Below are positions 27,055-37,680 of a stretch of DNA of 64,000 nucleotides, in pieces. The position numbers and the translations under genes are program-made. This DNA comes from Fratercula arctica (taxonomy: Eukaryota; Chordata; Aves; Charadriiformes; Alcidae): positions 114,345,757-114,409,756 of the forward strand of contig CANTUZ010000001.1 of the NCBI GenBank assembly GCA_947846985.1, read 5' to 3'. The notes below the pieces were generated by a model that saw only the letters and a list, made by a program, of their open reading frames with translations, made no database searches and was not told the DNA's origin. The first letter of the stretch is position 1. Each line of letters opens with the position of its first letter.

Positions 27055-27341
27055 AGTGTGAGCCTCCCTTTCTCCAGACTGAACAACCCCAGCTCCCTCA
27101 GCTGCTCCTGATAAGACCTGTTCTCCAGACCCCTCACCAGCTTCATTGCCCTTCTCTGGACTCGCTCCAGAATCTCAGTGTCCTTCTTGTAGTGAGAGGC
27201 CCAAAACCGAACACAGTATTTGAGATGCAGCCTCACCAGTGCCAAGCACAGGGGGACAATCACTTCCCTAGTCCTACTGGCCACACTACTCCTGATACAG
27301 GCCAGGATGCTGTTGGCCTTCTTGGCCATCTGGTTCTTTTG
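27055..27341 (-). mobile_element. CR1 LINE fragment (3' part of ORF2)
   Basis: On the minus strand the fragment still reads as the C-terminal part of the CR1 reverse-transcriptase ORF: it opens [20 protein letters not shown] and continues through an [24 protein letters not shown] stretch to [11 protein letters not shown]. The frame stays open across the fragment, but it lacks the rest of ORF2 and the 3' end, so it is a dead internal piece. It lies in the same orientation as IGSF3. The left limit is approximate because similarity fades after SLEKGRL. Confidence 0.93.
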
Positions 27342-28760
27342 GATGTTTCCAAGCTACTTTCCTCCAACAAGCATTTGGCAGCTCAGAACAGTTTCTCTAA
27401 AGCTGTCACTCCCATGATGAATGAAAGGCATGGTCTGAGTCTTGCAGGACAGAGTCCAAGTTCCCCAACCGCGATGACCACCTGCTCTCCTCCTGCACTA
27501 AAGACTGTGAAAAGCAGAACTAAGACAATTAATACAAATACAGCCAAACAGTTGACAGACTTATGCCACGTGATCAAGGTATCATAGATAAAACCAGGTA
27601 ACATCCACTTCTGCAGATCTAGTAAGGTTTTTTTCTAGTGTACTTCTGCAATTTTGCCTCTTACGCACACGGCTATGGTCATCTCTCTTTAAGCTCATCA
27701 TGCTTCAAGCTTCTTCTAGTTAAGGTGGTGGTGACAGAGAATATGAAGAGAGAAGGTGAAATGCTGTGCTTAGAAGGGCTTTTGAGACCCTGCAAAAACG
27801 TGTTCTCTTGCTCCAGTGTAGCAATCAGCTAGTCTGCAAAAGCTAGTCTGGCACACAGAACCAGTTGACTTTCTGCACGGAAGTGCTTGGCATCTTTATA
27901 CTGAAATCTTTTAATAAGTGTATTTATTTTTATAGTCATTGATCTGGCCATTTCAAGCAGACAGTGCCCTTCCTTTCCCCCCTTCTCCCATTCCACCTTC
28001 TCTCAGATTTCTGTGAACCTGTCTGGTTATCACCCCAATGACAGATGGCCACCATCAAGTTGCTCTCCCTGCAAAAGGTCACTGTCTGCAAGCCTTGAGC
28101 AGCATCCCCACACGCAGCTACAGAAGGGGCCATCACTTTTCCTTACAAATTGTGCTATATTTGAAGGAGATGAGGAAGATGATGGGGCTTCTTGAGGCAG
28201 TGGGAAGAGCTGTGAGCAAGGATTAGCTGATGGAAATAATGACAGCTCTCCGTCACAAAGTTCTGCACTGCCTTGGCAAGGTGTGGGAAGAAACCCTTGT
28301 GTTCACCACCTCTAAGGCAGCAGCTCCTAAACCAGATAGACAAGCAGGAAGGATTCCCTCAGTAATTAGTTCCTGCCGTACAAATTGTATTCCAAATGTT
28401 TTTGGAATGGCCCTCAGACTCTTCTTACGTGGAGAGAGCGCAACGACTATCCAGGGGAAGCTTTGCTCTACCCAGCAGTGAGTGATCCACACAACCTCTG
28501 ACAGCAGAGTCAACCACAGAGAAACCATGAGGTGGTCTTCCACGACGTGCTAAGTGCTGAATGGCAGCATAATTTCAGAAAGAGATGGACACTTTTTCCA
28601 GCTTTGCAGACAGTGGTTGCTTGTTCTGTTCACCAAGTGACACCCACAGTGCAAGCAGCTCCATAGGAAGATGTCCCGCTGAGAGCTAGCAGTACAGATG
28701 CACACCACTGACAGTTACAGTCAAGAAGGGAAAGGTCTGAGTCTTGCAAAATACAGGTAG

Positions 28761-28765
28761 GTCTT
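28761..28765. repeat. Target-site duplication, left copy (GTCTT)
   Basis: These five bases sit directly before the TG start of the 1,094-bp solo LTR and are identical to the five bases after its CA end. Confidence 0.9.
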
Positions 28766-29859
28766 TGTATTGGGTTTCTGTGGCAAGGTTTTGGTACCAG
28801 GGGTCTACAGGGGTGGCTTCTGTGAGAACTTGATAGAAGCTTCCCTCATGCCCGATAGAGCCAATGCCAGCCAGCTCCAAGAGGGACTCGCCCCTGGCCA
28901 AGGCCAAGCCCATCAGTGACGGTAGTAGAGCCTCTGCAATAACATATTTAAGAAGGGGAAAAAAACCTGCACAACAGCAACCAGGAGAGAGTGAGAGAAA
29001 CAACTCTGCAGACCCCAATGTCAGTGAAGAAGGAGGAGGAGGAGGTGCTCCGAGCACTGGAGCAGAGATTCCCCTGCAGCACATGGTGAAGACCATGGTG
29101 AGGCAGGCTGTCCCCCTGCAGCCCATGGAGGTTAACGGTGGAGCAGATATCCACCTGCAGCCCGTGGAGGACCCCATGCCAGAGCAGGTGGATGCCAGAA
29201 GGAGGCTGTGATCTTGTGGGAAACCCATGCTGGAGCAGGCTCCTAGCAGGAGCTGTGGCCCCATGGAGAGAGGAGCCCACACTCAAGCAGGTTTGCTGGG
29301 AGGACTTGTGACCTCCTGGGGGACTCACGCTGGAGCAGTCTGTTCCTAAAGGACTGCACGCCAAGGAAGGGACCCATGCTGGAGCAGTTCGTGAAGACGG
29401 CAGCCTGTGGGAAGGACTTACGTTGTAAGTTCATGGAGGACTGCCTCCTACGGGAGGGACCCCACGCTGGAGCAGGGGAAGACTGTGAGGAGTCCTCCCC
29501 CTGAGGAAGAAGGAGCAGCAGAGACATGTGATGAACTGACTGCAACCCCCATTCCTGTCCCCCTGCGCAGCTTCAGGGGGAGGAGGTAGAGAAATCGTGA
29601 GTAAAGTTGAGCCCGGAAAGAAGGGAGATTTAGTTTTTGTTTCTCAGTACCCTACTCTGACTTCTAATTGGCAATAAATTAAACTAATTTCCCTGAGTCA
29701 AGTCTGTTTTGCCTGTGACAGTAATTACTGAGTGAGCTCCTTGTCTTTATCAAGACCCACGAGCCTTTCATTATATTTTTCTCTCTCCTGCCCAGATGAG
29801 GAGAGTGATAGAGCAGCTTTGGTGGGGACCTGGCATCCAGCCAGGGTCAACCCACCACA
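28766..29859 (+). mobile_element. Solo LTR of an avian endogenous retrovirus (1,094 bp)
   Basis: The element starts TGTATTGGGTT and ends AACCCACCACA, a terminal inverted repeat with 9 of 11 positions matching. It is flanked by a perfect 5-bp target-site duplication, GTCTT, at 28761-28765 and 29860-29864. A TATA-like ATATTTAAG lies at 28944-28952 and a polyadenylation signal AATAAA at 29673-29678, so the LTR reads on the plus strand, antisense to IGSF3. The middle (about 29055-29480) contains about eight degenerate units around a GGAGCAG core. No internal gag, pol or env sequence and no second LTR copy is present, so it is a solo LTR left by recombination between two LTRs. A 5-bp duplication fits a class III (ERVL-like) element; this class assignment is inference. 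I recognise the family as recurrent in bird genomes but cannot give its database name. Confidence 0.93.
29055..29485 (+). repeat. Degenerate tandem GGAGCAG-core units inside the solo LTR
   Basis: About eight occurrences of a GGAGCAG-like core, several preceded by CCCA(T/C)GCTG or similar, recur at spacings of roughly 45-90 bp (near 29059, 29134, 29180, 29229, 29285, 29330, 29378 and 29469). They are often separated by CTGCAGCCC(A/G)TGGAG or AAGGACT-type segments. The repeat lies downstream of the TATA-like box, so it would fall in the transcribed part of the LTR. Confidence 0.75.
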
Positions 29860-29864
29860 GTCTT
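29860..29864. repeat. Target-site duplication, right copy (GTCTT)
   Basis: These five bases directly follow the CA end of the solo LTR and match the left copy perfectly, which marks a retroviral integrase insertion. Confidence 0.9.
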
Positions 29865-32800
29865 CTGGGGCACAGTGCTCCAAGTTTTCCAGGATACCCC
29901 AAATCCTCTGCAGGAGCCAGTGGGCATTTTAAAATAAGCATTCGGGAAATTAATCTCACATTAAAAGAAGGAGAAAATGCTTTTGGTGCACCTATCATTA
30001 ACTCAAAGGCACACATCGTGTCAAAGCACTGCATTAATAAACCCACTCAAAACAGTAAAGAAAATAAGTCACAAAATAAACTAGTAAATAGGAAGTTTCG
30101 ATGTCTACAGTGCAGGATCAATATCACCGACTCCAGCGGAATCCAGGATTTTATTTATAGCACTTCCAGCCTTCTACTGGTGAAGCCCCTGAGTGAGAGC
30201 CAAGCACAGCTGCCACACTGCTGTCCCCTGGTCTCCAGGCAGCTCCAGGTTCCCCAGTCAGTGCTCGTTTCACCATTGCATCTGAATGCAAAAGGCTCTG
30301 CAAGCTGCCAGCTTCCCAGCTGCTATTCACTACCCTGTAGGCAAATGGCAAAATGACCAGCACGAACCATTTCACTTGCGCTGCTGCTTTTCAGGAATGC
30401 CCTTGGCGGAGGTAGGCGCTGGAGTTTAACTGGCTGAGACACCAAGAGAGACATGCCCGCAAACTCTGCTGGTTGCTGTCTGCTCAGCAGATTGAGGAAA
30501 GCACAGAGTAATGGAAATATCACCAGCTCACATCAGCCTGAAGAGTCTGTTGAGCAGAAGGAGAGCGAGGGAAGCTCTTCTCAGCAGTTAACAAGAACAG
30601 GGGATCTCTATACGTCCTGGACTCCTATGAATGAAAAATAAGGGAGCAAGACCCAAAAGATAATGCTTCTACACTGCTGAAAGACAGGAGACTGCAGGAT
30701 GGGGTTCCCATCACTGCAGTATTTTTGGACACTATCTTATTGCATCTCCCTCCTTTGTATCAGCCTCTGGCTGGTAGGCATCCTCAGGTTAACCTCTTCC
30801 TACAGATACTTAGGCTTCAAGAGGAGACAACAAACAGGAAAGATTTTCCTGTATAGCTTCAGACACCTATGTTTCACATCCAGAAGTGCCACCAGCTCTG
30901 CTTGATCTGCGCCTCAGGCTCAATCTGCTCAGGGCCTGTTTCACCTTCTTCTGCACAAAGGTAATGGCCTGTCTCACAAGTATCTGTAAAGTTTGAAAGC
31001 CCGAAATATCTCATGCAGATGAGCTATGGTATGCAAATTAAGAACATATTGGGATCCTGATAAGATACTTATTCTTGCATCACCTTCGCTCTGTACCATC
31101 TGTGAGGGTAACAAGCTTCTCGTAACTATCTGGCCCAAGTGGCTTTTTTAACAAGCAAGTAGAACTGGAAATCAAGATGAGTCAATTTGCAGAATTATGA
31201 CCAATTAGTCAATATGAGCAATCATCATATAACTAAAAGCAGAGCACACCAATGGCAAACAGTCAGAGCAGATTACTTAACCCAGGACAGGTGCACAGAC
31301 CCACAACCCATTTTTAATGGCTCTTCTCCTGCCACACGAAAGGACCCTGTGTGGGAGCCTGGCTGATGCCCCTCTTAGCACCACCGTGGGGACTGGGAGT
31401 CTGCTGTAACACAGTCCCTGTGCACAGCTTGGTACCCAGGCCATGAGGCTCGCTGTTCAAGCTGCACGCTCTGCAGAAGCGTTACCCTTCTGCCTTAGCT
31501 GAATGAAGAGCAGGATACAGCCCGTCCCCACCAACGAAACGAGACTCTGCAATTACAGTGCGAGTGTGCGTGCGCCTGCCTCCCACCTAACCTTAGCAAG
31601 CGGCTAGTGCTCCAAGACTGGCTAAAGCTCTCAAACAAATACTGAGAGACGGATAGCAGTCTCAGAAGAAGTTTCACAGATTTCATGAAATAACTGGAGA
31701 AGCAGAGGAGATACCCACCACATATTAATATTTCTCTATGGGGATCAATGCAATGTTTGGTCAGCCCTTAGACACGAAAGAACTCACCTGGAAGACAACC
31801 ATGGGGATACCCCAATCAAGGAAAAGCAATGATTGAACTTTATTAGATACCTAGGAATTCAACCATGAAGCAAAACCCACAGGAAATCAAGCTTCACTAG
31901 TTCCTCTGCTCACATTTATTCTTCTTCCTTTATAAAAGACTTCTCCAAACTCAGCACTGGTATCAGCACGCTATCCAGTCTAAAACAGGGGACCCACTCA
32001 TCCACTCAAACAGAAAAAAACCACCAAAGGTAGACGCAGGAGCCTTGTTTTGTGGCACATCCTCCCTCCTTGCTTATCAGTGTTTTGATCCCTGTAACCT
32101 AGACATACAAAACAGGACAGTTTTAAAGGCTATTGTATTTCAGATCACAGCAAAATTCCTGTAAACACGACCTTCAAAAAGGAAGAAGAAAAGATCTTTA
32201 ACCTGTTCCTTTTTCTGTTACATTAAAATGGTATGAAAGATTTTTTCCCCCCCCCTCTTAATTATTCTGGGTTTTTTTCCAAAACCCTTGCTTGAGCATA
32301 TTAGGTATTCAGGTCTCTTGTGCCCTGGCAGACTCAAGGGTGACCGAAGAACTAGTGGAGTCACCACAGCACAGAAGGGAGAGTGGGGAAATCAATAAGG
32401 GAAGGGAGCTTCAGTCCAACTCTTACAGCTCCCAAATCCCAGCTTGTTTCTATTAACAGGCACACTTGGGAGAAAATTGCCTTGGAAAAGGCTTGCTACC
32501 TGCAGCCCATTGGCAGAGATGGGAGAAGACTCCCAGCACACACCTGAGGCTCCAAACAGCCCTTCCAGGCACATTCTTCCAAATGCCACCACTCTATAGC
32601 AAAATGAATTATACAGCAACACTGCACACTACTCCCCCAAAATAAACAAGCAGGGAAGGGATTTAAAAAAAGAAAAAAAACCCAACCAAACAACCTTGTT
32701 TAAGAAAAATGTTCATTCTTCTACCCATCTCTGAAAAAAACCACTAACATAAAAGAGACAGAATGCTATTTCCCCTTAAAATTCATTGCAAGTTTATTTG

Positions 32801-33295
32801 AGTACTCAATCATCCTCAGACATTCTGGATCTAGTAAGGACTGGTTTATGCCAGAAAATCTATGCAAAGTGATTTCAGTTAAACTAATGCAGCCTCTTAT
32901 ACTTGTCTGTTAAAATGGTTCTGCAGCAGACTTTAATCCATGCAGTTTAATTTGATATTTTAAGGAATTTAAGGGTGTCCACATCGTGGGGGATAAATAA
33001 GTTTGTGGAAAAGACACACAGGCCAAAAGCAAAACTCATTATTTGCAAGTGAAAAGCCAATTCCTTTCATGCCACCAATGCAAATTCAACCCCCAAGAGC
33101 GCCCAAAAACAGTATGAGAAAAATGTGAAGATTAAATTCCTAGAAGGCTGACAAATGCTCCCCCGCCTTTACCCATAGAGCTTCTGAGGTGCGCATCACC
33201 ATGTTTGAGAACATCGAGAGCACAGCCTCCCATCAGCTTCGGCTAAGTCTGACGCAGGAACGCTTTTCCATGGCCCACAAGACATTTGTACCCTG

Positions 33296-33300
33296 GAAAC
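33296..33300. repeat. Target-site duplication, left copy (GAAAC)
   Basis: These five bases immediately precede the 489-bp solo LTR and are identical to the five bases after it. Confidence 0.87.
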
Positions 33301-33789
33301 AGTCCTGGTTTCAGCTGGGACAGAGTTAAGTTTCTGTTTCTAGTGGTTCAGATTTGGTATGAAAGGAATGTCAATTATGTATATTGTTTAAATTGTTGCC
33401 AGATGTTTGTATTTTTTTCAAGGACTTTTTTCAGCTTCCCAGAGAAGCTGAGAAGGAGCATAGACAGAACAATGGAATGGCCAATGGAATATTCCGTACC
33501 GTAGATGTCATGCTCAGTATATAAATGGGGCTAGCCAGCGGGGCAAGTACTCACGACCGCTGCTCGGAGAAGGTACCAAGTCACTGAGTGGTGAGAGTGA
33601 CTTGTGTCATCATTATTATTGTTATTATTTTCATTTTCTGTTATTGTTCTCTTAGACTGTCTTTATCTCAATCCACGAGTTTCTTCCCTTTCCCCTTCCC
33701 CTCCTTTTCTCCATGCCCTTCTGGGGGAAGGGAGAGAACAGTGTGAGCAGCTCCATGGTCCTAGCTGCGGCCAGGGTTAAACCACAACA
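33301..33789 (+). mobile_element. Solo LTR of a second avian endogenous retrovirus (489 bp)
   Basis: The element begins AGTCCTGGTTTCAGCTGGGA and ends GGTTAAACCACAACA. It is flanked by a perfect 5-bp target-site duplication, GAAAC, at 33296-33300 and 33790-33794. The expected first base T has become A (AG instead of TG), yet the duplication abuts exactly. The terminal inverted repeat matches at 8 of 11 positions. TATATAAA lies at 33518-33525, so the LTR reads on the plus strand, antisense to IGSF3. I see no AATAAA downstream of it, so the polyadenylation signal appears decayed. No internal viral sequence is present. The ends resemble those of the larger LTR 3.4 kb to the left, which suggests related ERV lineages; from memory the family is widespread in birds. 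Confidence 0.9.
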
Positions 33790-33794
33790 GAAAC
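33790..33794. repeat. Target-site duplication, right copy (GAAAC)
   Basis: These five bases immediately follow the CA end of the 489-bp solo LTR and match the left copy. Confidence 0.87.
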
Positions 33795-34140
33795 ACAGGC
33801 TGAGAGTGAGGAAGAGGCAGCCACATCCCCTACCAACACACCACGTTCACCCCGAGTGCAGCAGTGGAGCTGGGGGCAATGGATGTGCAGCCAAACAGGG
33901 GCTAACGGCAATTACCAGCTTGCTAACTTGCACCTCCACCAGTCTCCTACTTCCTTTTTAAGCTATGATCCATTAGGTCACTGCGACTCAATGTTTTTCC
34001 TTTAAGGAAAAGAGTCCTACATCTGCTTTCCACCTTTAGAATTCATGACTGCTGTGGTCTTACCCTGGGCATTGACTAATACACTGTTCGCGTAGGTTTT
34101 GAAATAGAACTTTCCAGTAAACTATGCAGCACCAGCTTCC

Positions 34141-34164
34141 TCCTGAAAATCCTCCTGAAAATCC
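34141..34164. repeat. Perfect 12-bp tandem duplication (TCCTGAAAATCC x2)
   Basis: Two identical adjacent 12-mers are present, about 350 bp right of the 489-bp solo LTR. A simple slippage duplication. Confidence 0.95.
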
Positions 34165-35608
34165 CTTCTCTGTGCAGGGACAGACACACACAGCCCCATC
34201 CATGCACCACAGCATGGATGTCAGCAAGACTGTCCCTGGTGGGAGCCAGGCACAGGAGTCAGACACGCCAGAGACACTCCTCCACCGGGAGATGAGGAAA
34301 GCCAAGGTCAGTGAACTCAGTCTTTCCCCATTTTGCTGTGCACAGCTACTCATGGAGTCGGTCAGTGCTGAAGACACCAGGCAGGCTTGGAGCAACCACA
34401 CTCTTCTACCTGCCTGCCTCTGGGTTAGACCCAGCCAGCCACAAGTGCAAGCAATATCCCACCTCCCCAGAGCAGTCTGACTTCTTCATCTATCAGAGCT
34501 GCAAAAGAAGCCAAGAAATTCTTTACAGCGCCAAGGACCTAGCGAGGGACAGAAGAAGTGACCATCTTACAAATCCTCCCAGTAGCCCAATGGGAGGTTG
34601 GCTCCTTAGCAAGCAGAGTGCCATGTCCCCTCTTTCCCAACCCCCCCACCCACCCACCTCCATCGGGACACAGCAAAACAGACCAAACCATGACAAACAG
34701 CCCCCTGCAGCCCAACACTTTTGGGTAGAGAATAGTGGCATTTTTCCATCAAAGTTCCTTCTTTCGCTGCCTGGCAGGGAGGGCCTTGCTGGCTGTGCAA
34801 CCCCAAGCAAGCACTGAACCGCTTGGGTTCGCCTCTTCAGTCTCCTCGCAGCTGGAGTGAAAGCCATCGGTGCCCCAGGAGAGGCTGTGCTTATTATCGG
34901 CAGCAGCAGCTCCTGGAATACAGTCCCCCGGGAAGGAAAGGCTAGATTGTAACCTGCAGCTGGGGAGACCTGCAAAAGGAAGACACCGTCAGCTTTACAC
35001 GCTCAGGAAACTTCACTTCACTGAAAAAATAATTGCAAGGTTTGGGCTTTGTTTGTTTTTACAAAGCCCCCAGTAACCGTCATATTATTAGAGGAGATTA
35101 TGGGGCATCTCTGCTGACACGCTCAACGGCATACACCTGCAAAAACCTCTCATTTTCCTTTTAATTATTTCCCTCCTTCCACTTTTTCTTTTTTTTTTTT
35201 TATTAATATTTTCATTGCTTCTTTGCAGGCTCCTCATTTATCTTCAGACTCAGCCATTTAAATTTTAACAAGAGGCTTCACTGTCTATCCCCTTTTTCTT
35301 CAAAGGCCCTGCTTTATTTCCTACCTCTTCTCGGTCCCCCCAGCCTAATTGTTGTTATTATTTTTAACCTTCAGTAGTTTCCTTTGCTTTCTTCTCCATT
35401 CTAATCTCTCCCTGCTCCCATTTTCCCCCCTCTATACTAAGTCTCTTTCATCCCTCACCTCCCTCTCTCCCCCGGCCAAGCATCCAAATACATGTGGAGC
35501 AAGCGTAACCAAGCATAAATATGAAAGAGATCATCCAATTTCAGCAAAACGCTTGCCCCTACCTATTCAAATATTGACTTGTAATGATTAAGTCCAAGAA
35601 GATCATAA

Positions 35609-35634
35609 TTTTTTTTTTTTTTTTTTTTTTTTTT
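35609..35634 (+). repeat. T26 homopolymer tract
   Basis: This is the longest homopolymer in the window, 26 T residues followed by ACAGAGCTCTGCAGG. It mimics a polypyrimidine tract with an acceptor on the plus strand, but no coding exon follows. Confidence 0.95.
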
Positions 35635-36474
35635 ACAGAGCTCTGCAGGTCTTTAATAAACCTCAGCCTCCGCCTCGACGGCAGCCAGGACTGCAGTTGC
35701 TGAGCTGTTTCCTATGCATTACAGCAGATTTGCTCCAAGGTAAGCGAGAGGGATACCTGAGCCGGGAGGCTTGAATTATAAGCAAGGAGATTTCATTCCC
35801 CAGTTGCTGGTTTATTGAAATTCAATGCCTGCCTCTCACCTGCCGCTTTGTTATGCTAACCTCTTCTGGCTGGCCTAAAATTTCCAGTCCATGGCGCAGG
35901 CAAGCAGCCGCACTTCCATCAAACCCGGGGAACTGCGCCTTGCAGCAAGACCTGCTGGAGGAGGCACCGGCACAGCCTCCTGCAGGGCACATCTCTGTCC
36001 CATCGCCGAGCAAGGGGCCACCCCTCCTGAAGAGAGGTAGATATAGGGGTGTCACTAAAGGCCAGCCTCAGTGCTGGGGGACCATCAGGCGATGGTCACA
36101 CCACGCACCAGCTGATGAGAAGGGCCGCGGGGGGCTCCTACTGCCTTAGGGAGGGACCCACTGGCGTTTTGAATCCCTGCACAGAGCACTCGCCAGGGTC
36201 TCACACCTTTATTGCGCACAACCTCGCTTCCCTCCAAACAGCGCGAACAACCGTTTCACCCTCGAGGGAGGAGAGGAGGCCATCTCCTGCTGGCAAGGCA
36301 CAGCTTCCACCAGATTTCCACCTTCCAAAAAGCACAGGGGCTTGCGAACTGCACCTGACAGCCTGAAGAGCCGCCAGAGCTGGAGGAGCTCAGGGCAGAG
36401 CCGCCAGCTGGCACCCGGGATGCCAGCTCCCCCTGGCCCAACGCCCCAGAGCCCCGTGTCACAAGCTGACGCCT

Positions 36475-36709
36475 GAGAAGAATTATTAGATTGGATATTA
36501 GGAAACATTTCTTCACTGAAAGGGTTATCAAGCACTGGAACAGGCTGCCCAGGGAAGCGGTTGAGGCACCATCCCTGTAGGTATTTAAAAGAAGGGTAGA
36601 TGTGGTGCTGAGGGATATGGTTTAAGTGGTAACTTGGAAGTGCTAGGTTAAAGACTGGACTTGATGATCTTAAAGGTCTCTTCCAACCAAACTGACTCGA
36701 TGATTCTAA
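36475..36709 (+). mobile_element. CR1 LINE 3' end
   Basis: On the plus strand the fragment encodes the last residues of CR1 ORF2 ([14 protein letters not shown], then H-W-N-R-L-P-R-E) with one in-frame TAG where the family has Glu. It continues through the 3' untranslated stretch GGACTTGATGATCTTAAAGG to a terminal TGATTCTA. It is 5'-truncated, as is usual for CR1, and antisense to IGSF3. Confidence 0.95.
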
Positions 36710-37654
36710 GGAAGATTAAACCCACAGCCAGCTCGCTGTGCCCAGAGATAAGCACATGCAGGAGCCGCCAGCCCCTTTCACTGCTCCTCCTGGCCAAAAA
36801 TGCAGAGGCACAAGGAGAACAAAGCATGGCCCATGCCAGCCTGGCACACAGCGAGGATGCAGACAAGGAAACCACACTTGGCATGTAACAGAGCCCTTGT
36901 TAGAGAGTCATACAGCACTTTGCAAACATTTCATTAAAGGTAAGTCTTCCTGAAAGGAAGAAAATAGCATCTGGCTTTTCCCAAAACAGGGGAAAATGTG
37001 CAAAACCTGAATCGTACATGCCCTCTGGGTGAAGCAGTGAGACAGAACACATACTATAAATGCCCACCATGGAGCATGACAGTTTTGACATAGCACTGCC
37101 ACAGCACCGGCAAAAATACTGTGTTTGCAAACAAGAATGGGACTAGAGTATGAAGTCAACTCCTAACTCTCCATGCCATCCCCCTGTTTCTAGAGGAGAC
37201 AGAAGGCTGCTGCAAATGGTAGCGAAGACTTCACTTCTCACCGAGCGGGTGCACAAACCTGGCTGAAAGAGAAAATAGAATATTTCTATTTTTCTTTTAT
37301 CAATTGAATTCCCGTTCACCTAGGTTTCAAACTGGCCTGCTCCCAGCCATGGGGATGCCCTCAGTAACCCAGACAGCCTTGGGTGAAGATTTGGTAGAGC
37401 AAGCCTACCACACCCCTACAGATGATGCTGCCCCAGCGCTGGAAGGGGCCCCCGCCTGCCCACCACACATCCATGCACAAAGGTGCTCACGTTTAATGTC
37501 CTGCAGGAAAAGCAGGTCTTGCCAGTACAACCAGCCCCACAGCAGCTGACTGGAAGCTCTACAGAGGGAAAGTTTTTGAAAACACCCCAAATTCCCCAGC
37601 ATCCCCCTGGCTGCTTTCCCACAGGGCAGACCTCAAACCAGTCTCTCGCTGGGA

Positions 37655-37680
37655 GGAAATAAATAAATAAAATAAAATAC
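37655..37680. repeat. Short AAAT / AAAAT microsatellite
   Basis: The sequence GAAATAAATAAATAAAATAA and the bases after it contain a few AAAT and AAAAT units. It is too short to be typed further. Confidence 0.85.

Noticed and set aside
35609..35640. T26 followed by ACAG, resembling a splice acceptor on the plus strand
   Set aside because: It lies on the strand opposite IGSF3 and no supported exon follows.
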